Notes: generated by a model from the letters alone, not told the origin. 64,000 bases of DNA from Rotaria macrura (GCA_900239685.1 OENT01000513.1:40502-104501); one strand, 5' to 3'. Counted from the first letter of the stretch, positions 1-12,971 are shown. Numbers and translations: made by a program.

Positions 1-953
1 CGACACGGGTACATTTTAAGACATTGAAAAATCGATCCAATCATTTATAATAGTATTGTCACAGCTTTTCATGTATATTAAAAGCTATTAATCATAAACA
101 GAGGAGCTATTACACCGTAAGCAAGTACAAATAAACAGTGAAAGCTACAAGCATTGTTGGGTGTTGTGAATGCAACCGACAACGATTTCTAAAAAAAATA
201 ATCGTTTCAAAATTTACAGTAAACACATTTTGTCATACTTTATATCTTTATAAAATTAAAAGTACGATTACGAATTGTGTTTATGTTTGGCGTAGGTTTT
301 TTTTTACATTATTAGCCGATACATTTTAGAAATTAATTTGATTATACAATGATAAATTGTATTTTGATGAATAAAAATCCAAAAGAAAAATTACAAATCT
401 ATATAGTATACTCGTTTGATTTTTCTTGTGTATCCATGTTTGTCTTTTATCTCCTCTTGAATTTCAACGTCCATCAGCCAACAGTTTCATCTCCAATTAA
501 AAGAAAGAGTAACAACACCGTGTTGACACATATATATGTATCTTTAAAATTTTCATCTTAAACTATATGCTGCATTGTTTGTTGTGATTTCATAATCTAT
601 CCGTACGTTTTTAAGATTGCTCTTCTGATCAGTTTACTATGAATTCTACTGATTTTATGAGTCAACGAGTTCGTATTGTTGAATCTTGCTCATACGGAAT
701 GCATCTAATATATTATGTCATCTATATATCAGAGAATTGATTGACAAACGTTTTCGTTCGTGCTATTATTTTCAGATCTATAGTCATATAGATAAGTAAG
801 AATTGTATAGCTTTCAAAGCAGACAAAAGATAAAAGACAGAGTCCAACAATGAAACGATTCATTTCATTAATTAGTCTATTAGTAAATAGATATGGTTCC
901 ATCTTTCATTTGTTTTTAATCAGTTTGAAGACAGTTTTGTGAAAATAAAAAGA
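1..953. other. Non-coding flank left of the hydrolase gene
   Basis: AT-rich sequence with only short open frames that have no protein-like composition and no splice-linked continuation. I see no RNA gene or repeat. The part next to 954 presumably holds the hydrolase promoter and 5' leader, but no element is recognisable. Confidence 0.5.
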
Positions 954-2283
954 ATGACGAGTGAATTCGGTTCTGAAGAACGAACTATTTCAATAACATG
1001 GCCAGACAGTGAAATACGGTGTTCGGATCATTCATCCGAGAATCGATCAATCGAACACGAAAGCTCAGTAAGCGTTTCTCAATCGTTCTACTGATAGTTC
1101 AAATGTAAAGGGTTGATCATATTGCTCTTTGTAGAATGACTCCAACGTTGATGATACAATGGATTTCAATGCAAGTCAAACAAATTATGATGATACGTTT
1201 GAAGCTCTAAGTAAACAAGAAGCTTCTGTTGCTTTAGATAAGATTTGGACACGACTAAAGAATGAACAACTATCAACGAGACAGGCTGAGTTGAAAGATT
1301 CGTGTCTCACTCTTGATGGTAAAACAATTCATTGGAATGAATGCATTTATAGTCCCATACGACCACCTACCGGTGATAGTTTATGGATATCAATGCATGG
1401 TGGAGGTGGTTGTCCATCTAGTGTCAACGATCAACAATATAAAAATCAAATCTCACTATATAGTCCAAATGAAGGTATCTGGGTAGTACCTCGAAGTCCT
1501 ACGGACAGTTGGAATCAATGGCATCAAGAACATATCGATCCGATGTTTGATCGTATCATAGAAAACTATATCATGGTCAAAGAAATCAATCCGAATCGTG
1601 TCTATATATTGGGCTATTCGGCGGGTGGTGATGGTGTCTATCAACTCGCTCCACGCATGGCCGATCGTTTTGCTGCTGCTTCCATGATGGCTGGGCATCC
1701 AAATGATGCGTCACCTCTCAGTCTACGTAATCTACCATTTGCTATTTTTGTTGGCGAAAACGATAGTAGCTACAATCGAAATGAAGTAGCGCATCAATGG
1801 TCTGAACAACTCGATGCTTTACAAAAGACAGATCCAAATGCTTATCATCATTACGTGAATATTTGTGCTAATATGGATCATTGGATGTGTGGTCGTGACG
1901 CTGAAGCACTTTCTTGGATGGCTCAATGGACACGTAATCCATGGCCGAAGAAGGTCGTTTGGGTACAAGATGATGTCACACATAATCGATTTTATTGGAT
2001 TTCATTACCCGATACCGTAAAGCCTGAACAAGAGCAAAAGATTACTGCAGAAGTTAACGAACAAAAAATTTCGATTACGACAAGTCAAGGTATTCAACAA
2101 CTCATCCTACGTCTGTCTGACGCATTAATCGATCTAGATGAATCAATCGATGTTTATGTTGAAGGTTACGGACTAGTTTTTTATGGTGGTGTCTCACGTA
2201 CTGTACAAGCAATCGAAGATTCTTTAAAGGATCGTGCTGATCCAACATGTGCTGCTACTGCTTGTCTTGAACTTGTCTGGTGA
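954..2283 (+). CDS. Alpha/beta hydrolase (esterase/PHB-depolymerase-like), bacterial-type, two exons
   Basis: Predicted serine hydrolase, probably a soluble esterase; the substrate cannot be read from sequence. Exon 1 is 954-1067 and exon 2 is 1135-2283, with a 67-nt GTAAGC...TTTGTAG intron in phase 0. The product is 420 residues. Exon 2 alone holds the fold and has its own ATG at 1159, so a shorter 374-residue product is possible if exon 1 is a leader. In the 420-residue numbering the oxyanion motif HGGGG starts at 126, the nucleophile elbow GYSAGG has Ser200, and candidate acid and base are Asp248 (GEND) and His287 (MDHW). There is no signal peptide or membrane segment. The motif context (GYSAGGDGVYQLAPRMADR) matches, from memory, bacterial proteins much better than animal lipases, so I infer horizontal transfer followed by gain of a 5' exon and intron. 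The fold assignment is secure; the gene's function is not. Confidence 0.88.
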
Positions 2284-4234
2284 AATCATTTAAAAAGAAA
2301 ATAAAAGACTATTTTGAAGTTTGTTTGTTTTGTTTATTTTGTTTTCATGTGTGCATGTTGTTCAAAATAGAATTACAGGAAATAAGTGTTTGTGGGATGA
2401 GAAACAAAGAGCATAATACAATAAACCCAGTTAACGAAAGAGTGAAAGTGAAAGATACAAATGAAAAGAAAAATCAATAGCAATGGCTAACAAAGCGCGA
2501 TGATAAATGCAAAAAAAGAGAGAGAGGAAAGCTATTGAAGATGCAACATTTACAGGAGCGCGAACAGAACAGCACACATGTACACGCACACACATACACG
2601 CAGTAAAGTAAACAAATGAAGTACAGTCTTGGTTAGAAAAAAAAAAACAAACAAACAAACGTACAGATATATTATTGTAATGTTGATCAAAAAAAAAAGA
2701 GCACGCATTTGGACGCTCGTCTTTGCGTGTTTCTTGCTCTTGATGTGTGTGGCTTATTCAATAACGTATTTGTTTTATTTTTGTCAAGTCATAGAAACTA
2801 CAACAGTTTTTCTTTAACTCATCCTCTTGATATATTGTGTCTTTTTAAACACATTTTGCTTTAAAAGGAAGAAGACGTAGACATGATCAGAGAACACACG
2901 CTCACAAATATATATCACTCGGCCAAAGACAAAAGAGAAAAAAAGAAACATACAAAAAGCACAAACGGGACGAACAAAAAAGAAGAAATCTAGGTTTTTG
3001 TTGTTTTTTTTTCTGTACGTATTTTTTATCATCGATAGAAAATACTGTTTTGATACGGTTTAACATAGATTTGCCCAAGAAATGTTTTGTAGTTTTTTTT
3101 TTTTCTTCTTTCAAATCAATGTCATATACACAACAAGAGAAGCTTAGTGCATCTTCTTGAAAAATAGAAATAAGAAGAAGGTAGTGCGTCACACATAAGC
3201 GAACAAAAAAACAAGAACGATAAATGTTATCACATTGGGCAACAACAACAACAACAACAAGACAAAGAGAACAGAAAGAAGAAGGACGTATGTACTACTT
3301 GTCATAATAAAAGAAACCACAAACACACACACACATATGTATATATGTATATATAGGGAGATCAAAAGAGAGTTTAACAAATAAACAAAAAAAGGAAAAA
3401 GAAAGGAACAGTCGAATTTTGTGATTTTGTACATAAATAAAGAGAGAACAAAAAAAATGTAAGGTCAAAAGTTGCATAAATAGCAACATAGTTAAATGTT
3501 TGAGCTCGAAGTTCACACGAAATTTCATCATCATCAAAAGAAAAACAACTGACAAAAAAAGAAAAAGAAAAGAAATTCGACACACTCGTTCAATCAACAA
3601 GAAAGAATACCAGCAAACATATGACAGCATTAAATTCCATTCTCACTTGAATGTTTGAATACGATTTTGTTCGATGAGAAAAACAATTTCATAAAATATT
3701 CTTGATTATTATTCACCTGTTAACAATATCTCATCATCGCCTAAAGTAAAACAAAAGAAAATGTTTAGTTATGACTAATTTTGTTCTCATGAAAATCTTC
3801 TACATTATCATTAGAGTCTATTTCGATATGTCTATACATTGAGGTAGGCTACGAATCTAAGTCTAAAAGGAAAAAGAAAATTTCTTTTGTGGTTCATGAC
3901 TAATGTGCTTAGAAAATGTTTTCAATGAAAGTATTATACGAAGAAACAACTAGTCTGTTGTTAATGGTCTGATCGATTGTCAATGACATTGAGATAAAAA
4001 CTTTGTAAAAAGTAGCTCCTATTGCGTAACAATAAAAATGAAAAAACAGAACATGATAGATTAATATCTTAGTATCATGACTGTTTTATTCAGCTCCAAT
4101 TCGGACAATCTGTAAATAATAAGACTAAATAGAATTTCATAGATTGTTGTAAGATTATTTGAATTTATTGTAAATCAATAATCAAGATCATTGAAATAAT
4201 ACCTCTCTTACAAGCGGAAGGCAGCTGTAATTAG
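2284..4234. other. Long AT-rich intergenic stretch, purine/pyrimidine tracts
   Basis: No gene is supported. From about 2500 to 3600 the sequence is dominated by A-rich and GA-rich runs. These produce minus-strand open frames rich in Phe, Leu and Cys that are low-complexity artefacts. The start of the stretch includes the 3' untranslated region of the hydrolase gene. Confidence 0.6.
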
Positions 4235-4779
4235 ATTTTGTGTACTCAAAAAGTGAGTACACTCTAGAATCGGTCATTGTGTCCGGCCGTTAACACGATA
4301 ACTCTTTACAAATACATTCGATTGAGCTGAAATTTTGTGCACAGAATTGTCTGATGAATATCTCGGTCGAATTCGAAGATGAGAAGGATCGGGCAAGAAA
4401 TGGCTGAGTTATCGAAAAAATTGTCATTTTTCACCAAGCAATCCCTTAGGTGGGGTACAGGGATTTTTTCAAAAAAAACTTTTCTCTCAGAATTATCCAC
4501 AACGTATATAAATCGACTCAGTTTTTAACGCTGATTCCGAATCTGATATTAGTTTTGAACCAAATCGAGCTTTCTAAAAGAACATCGCCAAAAAAAGGTC
4601 TCGAAATAAACAAAAACTGCATCCCGAAACTAAATTGCCTAGATATGGCTCAGATGACCATTAGTTTTAGGGTTTACCAAGATACTTCATTCGTGCACAC
4701 ATTCTAGAATGACTGATTTGTCTCATTCACTTTTTGAAGCACACATAACTCTCGGACATAAGTGCGAAGTTTTCACATT
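4235..4779 (-). repeat. Palindrome-headed interspersed repeat, copy 1
   Basis: One of four copies of a repeat of about 540-560 bp; the others are at 16109, 33793 and 46110. This copy is in the opposite orientation. Its head (at 4779) carries a decayed palindrome, CTCGGACATAAGTGCGAAG in reverse complement terms. Its tail (at 4235) carries TGTGTACTCAAAAAGTGAGTACA. The internal text is readily aligned by eye with the other copies, including a 64-codon open frame at 4306-4500. It lies between genes. The boundaries are where similarity to the other copies stops, accurate to perhaps 10 bases. Confidence 0.88.
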
Positions 4780-5246
4780 TTTTTATTTTGTAATTGAAAA
4801 TCCAAAAAACAAAAAATCAGCTATTTTCTCCTTTATGCTTTTTGAAAGGTCTGTACGAAACTCATTTTAGTAATCTCTTTCATCATAGAACTACCTCAAA
4901 AAGAACATTGAGTAATGGACAATTTAGAAACATCCGGAGGCTTCTATTATGGACGGAAGGTGTTACATCATGTACCCTTATCATAAAGTTCGTGCGGTAC
5001 GCAACGTATGAACCTACTTGAAATGATTGTTTCATATGGTCAATGAAATCTGTCGATCGAACTGAGAAAGCCATCGATGATTGATGTGTTGCTGATAATT
5101 AGATTTCGCTAAGTCTAGCGTAGGGCAAGTTAACCCTATCAATAAATACTTTTTTTTTAAGCATGGAATACAGATTAATCGATTTCCGGTTCCATCTTGA
5201 ACAGAGAATTATATATTCATCGTTTTGATATTGCTACTTATGACTA
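4780..5246. other. Spacer between repeat copy 1 and the 3' end of the disordered-protein gene
   Basis: No coding signal and no recognisable element. It contains the presumed 3' untranslated region of the minus-strand gene that ends at 5247. Confidence 0.5.
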
Positions 5247-8200
5247 TCACTGAAATCTATATAATCTAAGAGAAAAACAATCATAATGCTCTAATTCAGT
5301 GAAATCATTAGGAAAATCGAATTTGTTAGCGTAATGCTTATTCGTTTGTTTAACGTGTATTTCGATGTCTATGATTTGACAAGTCATTCTTCCAAGATAA
5401 GATATGAATACACTTATTTCTCGTGATCTATTTATTGTTTCTTCATAAATCTTACCCTGTTCATAATGATTAATAGTATCTGTCCATTTCATTGCTAGAT
5501 AAGCAGTCAATTGATCAAGATTAAAACGATCGGTCTGAACATTTCGTCTTTCTTGACTATAGACAAGTTGTAATGCATTTGACATAATATGAGATGATGA
5601 TTGTTGTTGTGTTTGATGAAAAAATCTTGTTGGCTTTTCATAATCATTATCTTGTTCATCATCAGTATCATCATGTTGAGATTTCGTATCAATTAATAAT
5701 GATGGGGAAGATATAGGTTGAAAATAAGCCGTATGTGATGGTATCATTTGTTGAGCTTGTGTTGAATAAAAATATTGTGATTGATACGGAGTTGGCTGCA
5801 TTTGTTCCATATCATAATAAGGTTTTTTCGTCGTCGATTGAAGATACATCGGTCCAGTTTGTGTTGGTACAGTTGCATAGACTAATAATTGTTCGTGACT
5901 TTGTTCTGATATTGAATGTGTTACGTCGTCATGAATTTTTCCATCTTGATCAATATCATTTGTTGCTGTTGTTGTTACTGTTGGATATGTTGATGGAAAA
6001 ACAACAAATTGTGATTGTGCTGATAAATACTGTGTACGAAGTAAATTCATGTAAGCTATTTGTTGCGAATAATTATTTGCTAAACGGTGTTGATTATATT
6101 GTAGAAAAAATAATGGATCAATATAAGATGATTGAGGTATCGATGTTGCTGATGGATAATGTCGATGTTGTGGACGAATATCAGAACCAGAATAGAATAA
6201 TAATCCACGATTGCTTCGTTGTTGTTGTGAATGTCGAGAAGGTGATTTGATTGATGTATCATGTGACTGTGGTGATGATGATGATGATACAATAGTGGAT
6301 TCGTTCTGAGTATCTTTTTCATGAGTGGCATGCAATGATGTCGGTGTGGTAGATTTATCGGATGATGGTGGATTTTCAACATCGAAACCAAATGAAACAT
6401 CATTCAATTCAATGTCAATAGATTTGTTTAGAAAAACTACAGGTGGCTGTTTAGATTGCCGTTTACTTAATGATGGTAATGACGAGGAAGATGAATGAGA
6501 CGATAGACGAGGAGATGATTGTTCAAGTACGTGATTTGATACGGAAGATAACGGTGGTACTAGTGTTTGTGTCTGTGGTGCTGATAGAGGTGGGGTCTTT
6601 TGTACTGATGTTTGAGATGTTCCTTGTGATGATACGTATGTTGATGGAGAAGATGATGATAAACAATTTGCATTGGTAGTTTCTTCTTTTGCTATTGTTG
6701 TTGATGATATAAATGGTTTTATATTTGAGAGACTGTTACGTATTGTTTGACGTAGTAGAATACCATTTTGTGTTGATGTCGACGGTTGAAAACGACGTTT
6801 ATCAGTTGTATTTGACGATTGAGGTAAACGAAATGATCTCGATGACAGTGAATTATTATCTAGACGACGTTCTTTTACTAAACGTCGACGATGTGTGACA
6901 GTTACAAATGGTTCAGATATAATTTCACTGTTCGTATAATTGATTGTGGTTGAAGATACTGAATGAGAATCAATATCATGTTTGGCTGGAGATGTACTAC
7001 GTACAGGTTCTAACCATTCGGGTAATGATGTTTCACCGTTCTGAAATACAAAACAAACAAACATGTTTTTAGAAACTAGAAGAATTCTTGACATCAATAT
7101 TGAATAGCGAGCTTTTTCTTTTTAAATTCAATTATTCACATACGATGTCTGATTCATAGAACAACGAGGTCATGTAATTCAAACTATACAGAACAAAAAA
7201 AATCTATTCTTAGATTCACAATTTTTCTAATTGTCAATCGTTTTTACCAAGAAAAAGAAAACAAAAAAGGCAACTTATTTGCAAGAAAGAGAAATTAAAG
7301 CGTAACAGATGTCAATATTTATTTAATAGCCCGATGGCATATATATATATATATATATACATATATTGAGTACATGAAAGGAAAAAACCAAATGAATGAA
7401 ATAATACACTATTTAACGGGGAAAAAAAACAACCAAATTAAGTCTTTCTTTTCTGTTTTTCACAATGATTAAACTCATTTATATATTTTCTTTTCATGTT
7501 ATACTAAATTGCGCTTTTATAAGACGCATAGAATATGTGGCATTGAAAATCGAGGTTGTATCGAAAAACAAATTTAAGTCATATAAAGACTCGAATGTTT
7601 ACATCAACATCGAACTAGTTCGATTGACATATGAAAATCTTTGAAATCAATGAATTAATTGGAATATCGAGTATAGAGTTTCATATAGTCCAAATGCAAA
7701 TCAAATTTCGCTAGTAAAATCGAGAACAATTGTATTGGTTTAAGATCATGTGTGTCAACTAAGTTCTTTGACTAACAACAAAAATGAAAAAGCATCAATC
7801 TATTTCAATAACCGGAAACAGAAATACTTCAATTCTTTAGTTTCGTATGTAAACATGTTCTCGAAAAATAAAAACAAAACTTTGCATAGTATCAATTCAA
7901 GTTGATAACAATCAAAATTCAAGATCAACACTTACTGTCATATTAGACTCAGTCGTAGTGTCAATATCGATTGTATTTGAATGAGATTCAATATCGTTTG
8001 GAAGACTATTATTCGTTGTATTACTGATGGAATGTGTTGTTATTTCTTCATCATCGTCAATAAATTCAATCGATTGAGTATCTTCATCAATTTGTAATGT
8101 CTTATTTTCATCATTATTTATTATTGATTCTTGTACGATTTTAATTGGTTTACGAGATTTTCGTCGAGATGCTGTTGTATTATAATTATTTCTATCGGAT

Positions 8201-11054
8201 AATGATGATATGGTTTTAAATTTATTCGTATCTGTTGTACGTAATGGAGCTGAATTATGTCGTTGTTTTTGTTTTGATGTTGAACTACCATCGATGAACA
8301 TAACAAGTTCATCAACATCACGATCACCACGATGACCTGGTATTAATTCAGTACGAATGATTTCTTGTTGTTGTGACTAGTAGAAATTAAGGAGAATTTT
8401 TAAAATATGTGACGAGTCAATGAAACGACTTTCACCGATGTTAAATATCATTAAACATTCATTTCAATACTCTATCCTTAATGAGACATGTGTTCGGTCT
8501 AATACCGAAAGCAGAGCCTCATACGTTTTTTTTTTCTTCTCAAATTCTAAATCAGTATTCTAATAAAGCCTTGAAATGATTTATGGATGTTATGACCCCT
8601 GTTTTTTTGATAATATTCTATTTATTTACATAACTCTAGGTACATATAGAGATAGATATCTTTTCATCAGTAATATATATAGCATAGTTTTCATTTTCAA
8701 GAAAAAAAAAACTTTCTCTCGTACATAATTCAGTTCAATTATATAATCTTTGTCCGTCCGGAAACAACAGTCATCGAAATTAAAGAAGTCATCTGTCTAA
8801 ATTGATTCGAATAATAATCAACTATCTTGCGATAATAACCTTCGTATGATTCATTGTTTTGCAAAAGTTTACTTTACATGTCATGCGAATTTTCGTCCTG
8901 ATCAAGGTACTCATGAGACGAAAAGGTGTGTATGTAAAAACACTTCTGTAGATCTACATGTAAACATTAATTTCTTTTGACAATGTGTAAATTTGAACTG
9001 TTAAACTTAAAATACTGATTTCATATCAAATCTATGATGAACGAAATTAAATTTTAGTTTGACAAATACTTGTTTTCGTTTTTTATTTCGATTCGGATTT
9101 TTATTAGATGCATTGGAATGGTTGGTATTGTATTGTTCATGATGTTCAAGATTACTAGAATAATTTATATACAAATAATATAGATAAATATTTATGTTTA
9201 TCTTGTTTATTACCGATTTTGATGACTAGATATGGAGAAATTATTTTGTTGAGACCTCTGAGTCGTATATGAGAGCATATCGCTCGTTGAATTATTAGTG
9301 CCGTTCGAATCTGTATAATCAATAAAAAGAAAATAAATAAATAAATAAATAAAAATAAATCATTAAATTAGTGTTCTTTTTTCTCCTCCTCTGTGCCTTA
9401 AATAAAAGTATCGAACAAGAGAAATTTCTATTGTTGTTATTTTTATTCTCGTTATCTTACCACCATTTATATTATATTTATGATTTTCGGATAATTTATA
9501 ATATAAGAACATTATTGACGGCCAAGACCATATATTGAATAGATCTGACATATCCGCCTGGACATTGAACGAATCATGATAGGTTTTAGATATGTATACC
9601 TGGTCCTTTTTTTTATCGTGTGTTGAACGAGGTGGACGACGAAGACGTTAAGGGTGTGGTAATTATATCGAAAAATGAGATAAGAATGTAAAAAGAGAGA
9701 GGACTACTACTCAATCGATGGCTGTCGACGACAAGAGAAAGAAAGAAAGAAAAAAGATGCTGTGGTTGTATCAATACTATAGTGTAGTTTTGCAATATAG
9801 TATTTCTCGCTTCGTTCGTTCGTTCTTCCTTCTCCTATCTTTTACATCGATTTCGATGATATAAAAAACAAGGGTATGACTCACGTATATATATGTATAT
9901 ATACACATATATATATATACGCTTGTGAGTATATGCATATATATGTACATGTATATGTATATACTCTTTTTGCACAGTCATTTCAAAACCATCAGAAATT
10001 ACTCTCCTATTCAATATGTGACAAGCACATAATGTGAAAAAAACAATCGACGTTTGATACATAAAAACCAAATAAGACAGTATACATACCATCAACAGCA
10101 GGTAGTTTAAAACGAGGTACTTGACTAGCATGTAGAGGATGTTCATCATTAACAGTAAGTTGAACTAATTCATAGCTATCTTGTTGAGCTAAATAGTACA
10201 AAATAGAATGAAATAAATTTACATCTTGTCAACTGTATCTAGTTTTCTTTTTCGATCTATCAGCTTTCTCATGTCAATCGACTAAAAGACAAAAATAGAT
10301 ACATACGTAAAGTTGAAATACGATCATGTTGACTAGTTCGATGATCACTCGTTTTATTTAACTATAAAATGAAAATATTGAAAATTTTTTGTTTATTATA
10401 AACATCTATTTCATTTTACCACCATTGTTGGTGTATCATCATTGCGTAAGGATTTCGTTTTTGATGAAAGAGATGAATTTTTATTTGATAGAAATGTTTG
10501 TTTTCTATGTTCATCGTCACTGTCCGAAGCTGAACCATTTCGTGTACTTCCACTATTTTCCGATGATGATTTGGTTGCTATTGATGAACCATGTGAATCA
10601 AAATCATTATTGGGAATTAGTTTACTCGGTTCATATGATTTTGATTGTGAATATGTTTGATTAGTTGCCAAATCATTTTTATTACTTGATGATGCAACGA
10701 ATCGATCTGATGCTGTTGTTGACGATGATGATGACGATGACGATGATGATCGCGAATGTTGTTTATCACCATCATGGTTATCATCATTGGTATTACAAAA
10801 ATAATCAAAACTGGCTTCTTCATGAGATTTGTTTTTTATGGATTTTTTAGTAACAGTTGTTGGCGTTACACACGATTGGTTTGTATCAGCTGATTGAGAT
10901 ACATAAATTCGACTATTTGTATTACTGGTCTTGGCAGTAGACATTGGACCCCTTGTCTAAAAAGAGGCATATAGTGAAAGGAAAGAGAAGAAACTAGAAG
11001 CACATCATTGTTGTTTGTCGTTCTCCGCCTGAGAGTAACACGTAAACCTGTTGT

Positions 11055-11096
<42 letters not shown>

Positions 11097-12034
11097 AACA
11101 CATATACACCTATCAGCGCATCTACACTCACAGAAAAAGCATACAGCAATATTAAGCCAATCGTTTTCTGTTTTTCTATATCAAAATGATATGTCTGTAA
11201 GACTCTAGCCATTGCATTCGAATTTTCAAAATGTGTAGAAGAAAATACAGAAAGGCACAGCATGAGAGAGAGAGAGAGAGAAGGTAACATAAGAAAAACT
11301 ACTCAATATTCACCTTTTTGTAATCTTCTACCGTAATATCAATAGATGGTTTAAGATTTAATTGAACAAAGGAATCAACAGGAGTACGTGTTCGACCATT
11401 GTTGTGCAACATCGCATGTGTATTTGTATTGTTAGTTATTGATTGAAGACGTCGATTTTTCGTATTTGCATCATCATTAATTCGACTAAACATACTATGA
11501 ATCATATGAATGAAATTGAAAACTAGTACAACAAACTTTGTTGATGATGAATCACATTTTTCCTCGCTAGCAAGATTACTTGTTGTTGTTCTTTCAAGAT
11601 ACGGTTTTTGTTGATGAAATGATAAGGATGTTAGTCGATTATTTGCTTGATCCACATCATTATGAATTATTGGTGATTGTGACATGAGAATAGTTGAAGA
11701 ATTTCGTTCGCCTTTTTGTTGTTTTTCTTTACTACGAAATGTAAGTTGATAAATACGTTCGAATTCGTTCTCGTCGAGTTCTTGTAATTGACGAATATAT
11801 TCTTTTGCTGTTTCAAGCTGTAGATATTCGTCATTAAATATTATAAAATAATATCTAGAAAAAAACCTAAAAGTAGGCTACGCTAATATTACTCACTCGA
11901 GACCCATTCCATTCTGATGGTAAGCTATCGTAGTGATGGAGAAAATCTTCTGTTTGTTCTGAACGTAGTAATTTAGCTAATTCAAGACAATGTTGATTAA
12001 AAAACAAATCGTCTTCTCCATTATATAAATTCAT
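5247..12034 (-). CDS. Unrecognised 1249-residue Ser/Thr/Gln-rich protein, nine exons
   Basis: Exons (minus): 12034-11897, 11817-11314, 10956-10420, 10361-10307, 10188-10090, 9310-9214, 9154-9070, 8376-7936, 7040-5247. All junctions are GT-AG with matching phases and the total is 3750 nt. Most of the protein is low-complexity: poly-Ser runs near residues 280-300, and Gln/His/Ser-rich text through the 597-residue last exon. Segments that look conserved rather than disordered are the N-terminal helical part (LFFNQHCLELAKLLRSEQ, then LETAKEYIRQLQELDENEF), residues 413-444 (SYELVQLTVNDEHPLHASQV), an acidic DVDELVMFIDG motif followed by RHNSAPL near 530, and SLPEWLEPVRS then EPFVTVTHRRRLVKERR near 656-705. 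I do not recognise the family. The composition suggests a nuclear or RNA-linked scaffold, but that is only a guess. The start is the first in-frame ATG of the first exon. The internal introns of 690-900 nt hold only simple repeats. Confidence 0.8.
7338..7360. repeat. (AT)n microsatellite in intron
   Basis: Uninterrupted alternating AT run inside the last intron of the 1249-residue gene. Confidence 0.9.
9331..9360. repeat. AAAT-type microsatellite in intron
   Basis: Tandem AAAT/AAAAT units just upstream (on the minus strand) of the exon that starts at 9310. Confidence 0.85.
9884..9961. repeat. Mixed TATA/CATA simple repeat in intron
   Basis: A stretch of about 78 bp of alternating pyrimidine-purine TATATG/CATATA text in the intron between exons 5 and 6 of the 1249-residue gene. 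It produces meaningless Ile/Tyr/His-rich frames. Confidence 0.85.
11059..11093. repeat. (AT)n microsatellite in intron
   Basis: Perfect AT alternation over about 35 bp, within the intron between exons 2 and 3 of the 1249-residue gene. Confidence 0.92.
11263..11282. repeat. (GA)n microsatellite in intron
   Basis: About ten GA units close to the 3' side of exon 2 (donor at 11313) of the 1249-residue gene. Confidence 0.9.
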
Positions 12035-12567
12035 TTCATTTTATAGTTGTAGAGGCTCGCAACGATTATATATGTCGCATTCGATCGTAGTTATATTGTA
12101 ATAATGTATTATATGTCTGGATAAATACCGTATCATCCTCTGCCATCAATCTTGTAGAACGACCTCAAATAGTATGAGGAAACAATACTTCAATGAGAGC
12201 GCTACAATCAATGATAAAATGTTCTTTACTAATATTTTATTCAAAGATAAAGATTTATCTTTTTCTTTAGACTGTTTAGTTGTATAGATATTTGAATATG
12301 AATATTTATGAATAAAGAATAATGATATAGAGTTAGTGACATCTTTCTTGAGAGCAACGATTCTCCTACAATATATATTGACAAATATTAACATATAAAT
12401 ATTTATACATTATAATTGAGCTAGAAGAAAAACATTTTAATATGATCGTAGGAATTGACTATACAGTAATCATTTAGAAAAAAGAAATCGACTATATTGT
12501 CTTGAGAAAAATTAAATTAAATCACCAAATGCATCTTATTTTATTAACTGTGTATATATGAGTAGTA
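12035..12567. other. 5' flank of the disordered-protein gene
   Basis: No coding signal beyond the start codon at 12034. The minus-strand promoter of the 1249-residue gene presumably lies here. The right side ends at the TA dinucleotide that flanks the MITE. Confidence 0.5.
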
Positions 12568-12969
12568 AGGTCTTGTGTACACTGAAAAATTTACTGTGGA
12601 ATTAAGAAACATGATTGGTCGAAAAGTGAATTCAATTTTTAATGCGATTTATTTCTCAGAGTTAAAAGTTCCATTAACTTGAATACACCAATCAAGAAAG
12701 AACTTGATCTACCAATTAGAAGAAAGAATGTGCCTCGACTCGATAAAAGTCAATTCATTATCATCAGATCTTTTCAACACGATAAATGAACTAGAGAAAG
12801 ACAGAGGTGGCAATTTTTCGTGAACACATTCTAAAATTATTCATTCTGCACTATATCATATACTGGTCACTTCTCAATGCTGATTGATGCAATAGACTTA
12901 TAAGTGTAGATGCATGTAAATTTAATTCGAAGTTAATACCGCATTATTTTTCTCGTGTACACAAGGTCT
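12568..12969. mobile_element. Non-autonomous Tc1/mariner-type MITE (402 bp)
   Basis: The left end reads AGGTCTTGTGTACACTGAAAAA. The right end in reverse complement reads AGACCTTGTGTACACGAGAAAA. The terminal inverted repeats of about 22 bp share an exact 12-bp core (CTTGTGTACAC with one flanking base). The element is bounded on both sides by TA (12566-12567 and 12970-12971), the target-site duplication of the Tc1/mariner superfamily. There is no open reading frame of any length, so it would depend on a transposase supplied elsewhere. Orientation is arbitrary. Confidence 0.82.
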
Positions 12970-12971
12970 TA

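Noticed and set aside
1456..1698. 80-codon minus frame inside the hydrolase gene
   Set aside because: Antisense shadow of a well-supported catalytic domain.
3189..3630. Overlapping minus-strand frames of 81-111 codons, Phe/Leu/Cys-rich
   Set aside because: They come from A-rich and GA-rich tracts on the plus strand, are of low complexity, and no splice-linked exons or domains are seen.
5735..6250. 171-codon plus-strand open frame opposite the 1249-residue gene
   Set aside because: It is the antisense shadow of the long Ser/Gln-rich last exon. Its Val/Leu/Met/Ile-rich text is the complement of CAA/TCA/CAT codons and it has no motif.
6080..6403. His/Met/Ile-rich minus-strand frame
   Set aside because: Second reading frame of the same coding exon; the frame used in the model joins perfectly to the upstream exons.
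10411..10664. Plus-strand frames at 10389-10850
   Set aside because: Antisense shadows of exon 3 of the 1249-residue gene (poly-Ser and Asn-rich region).
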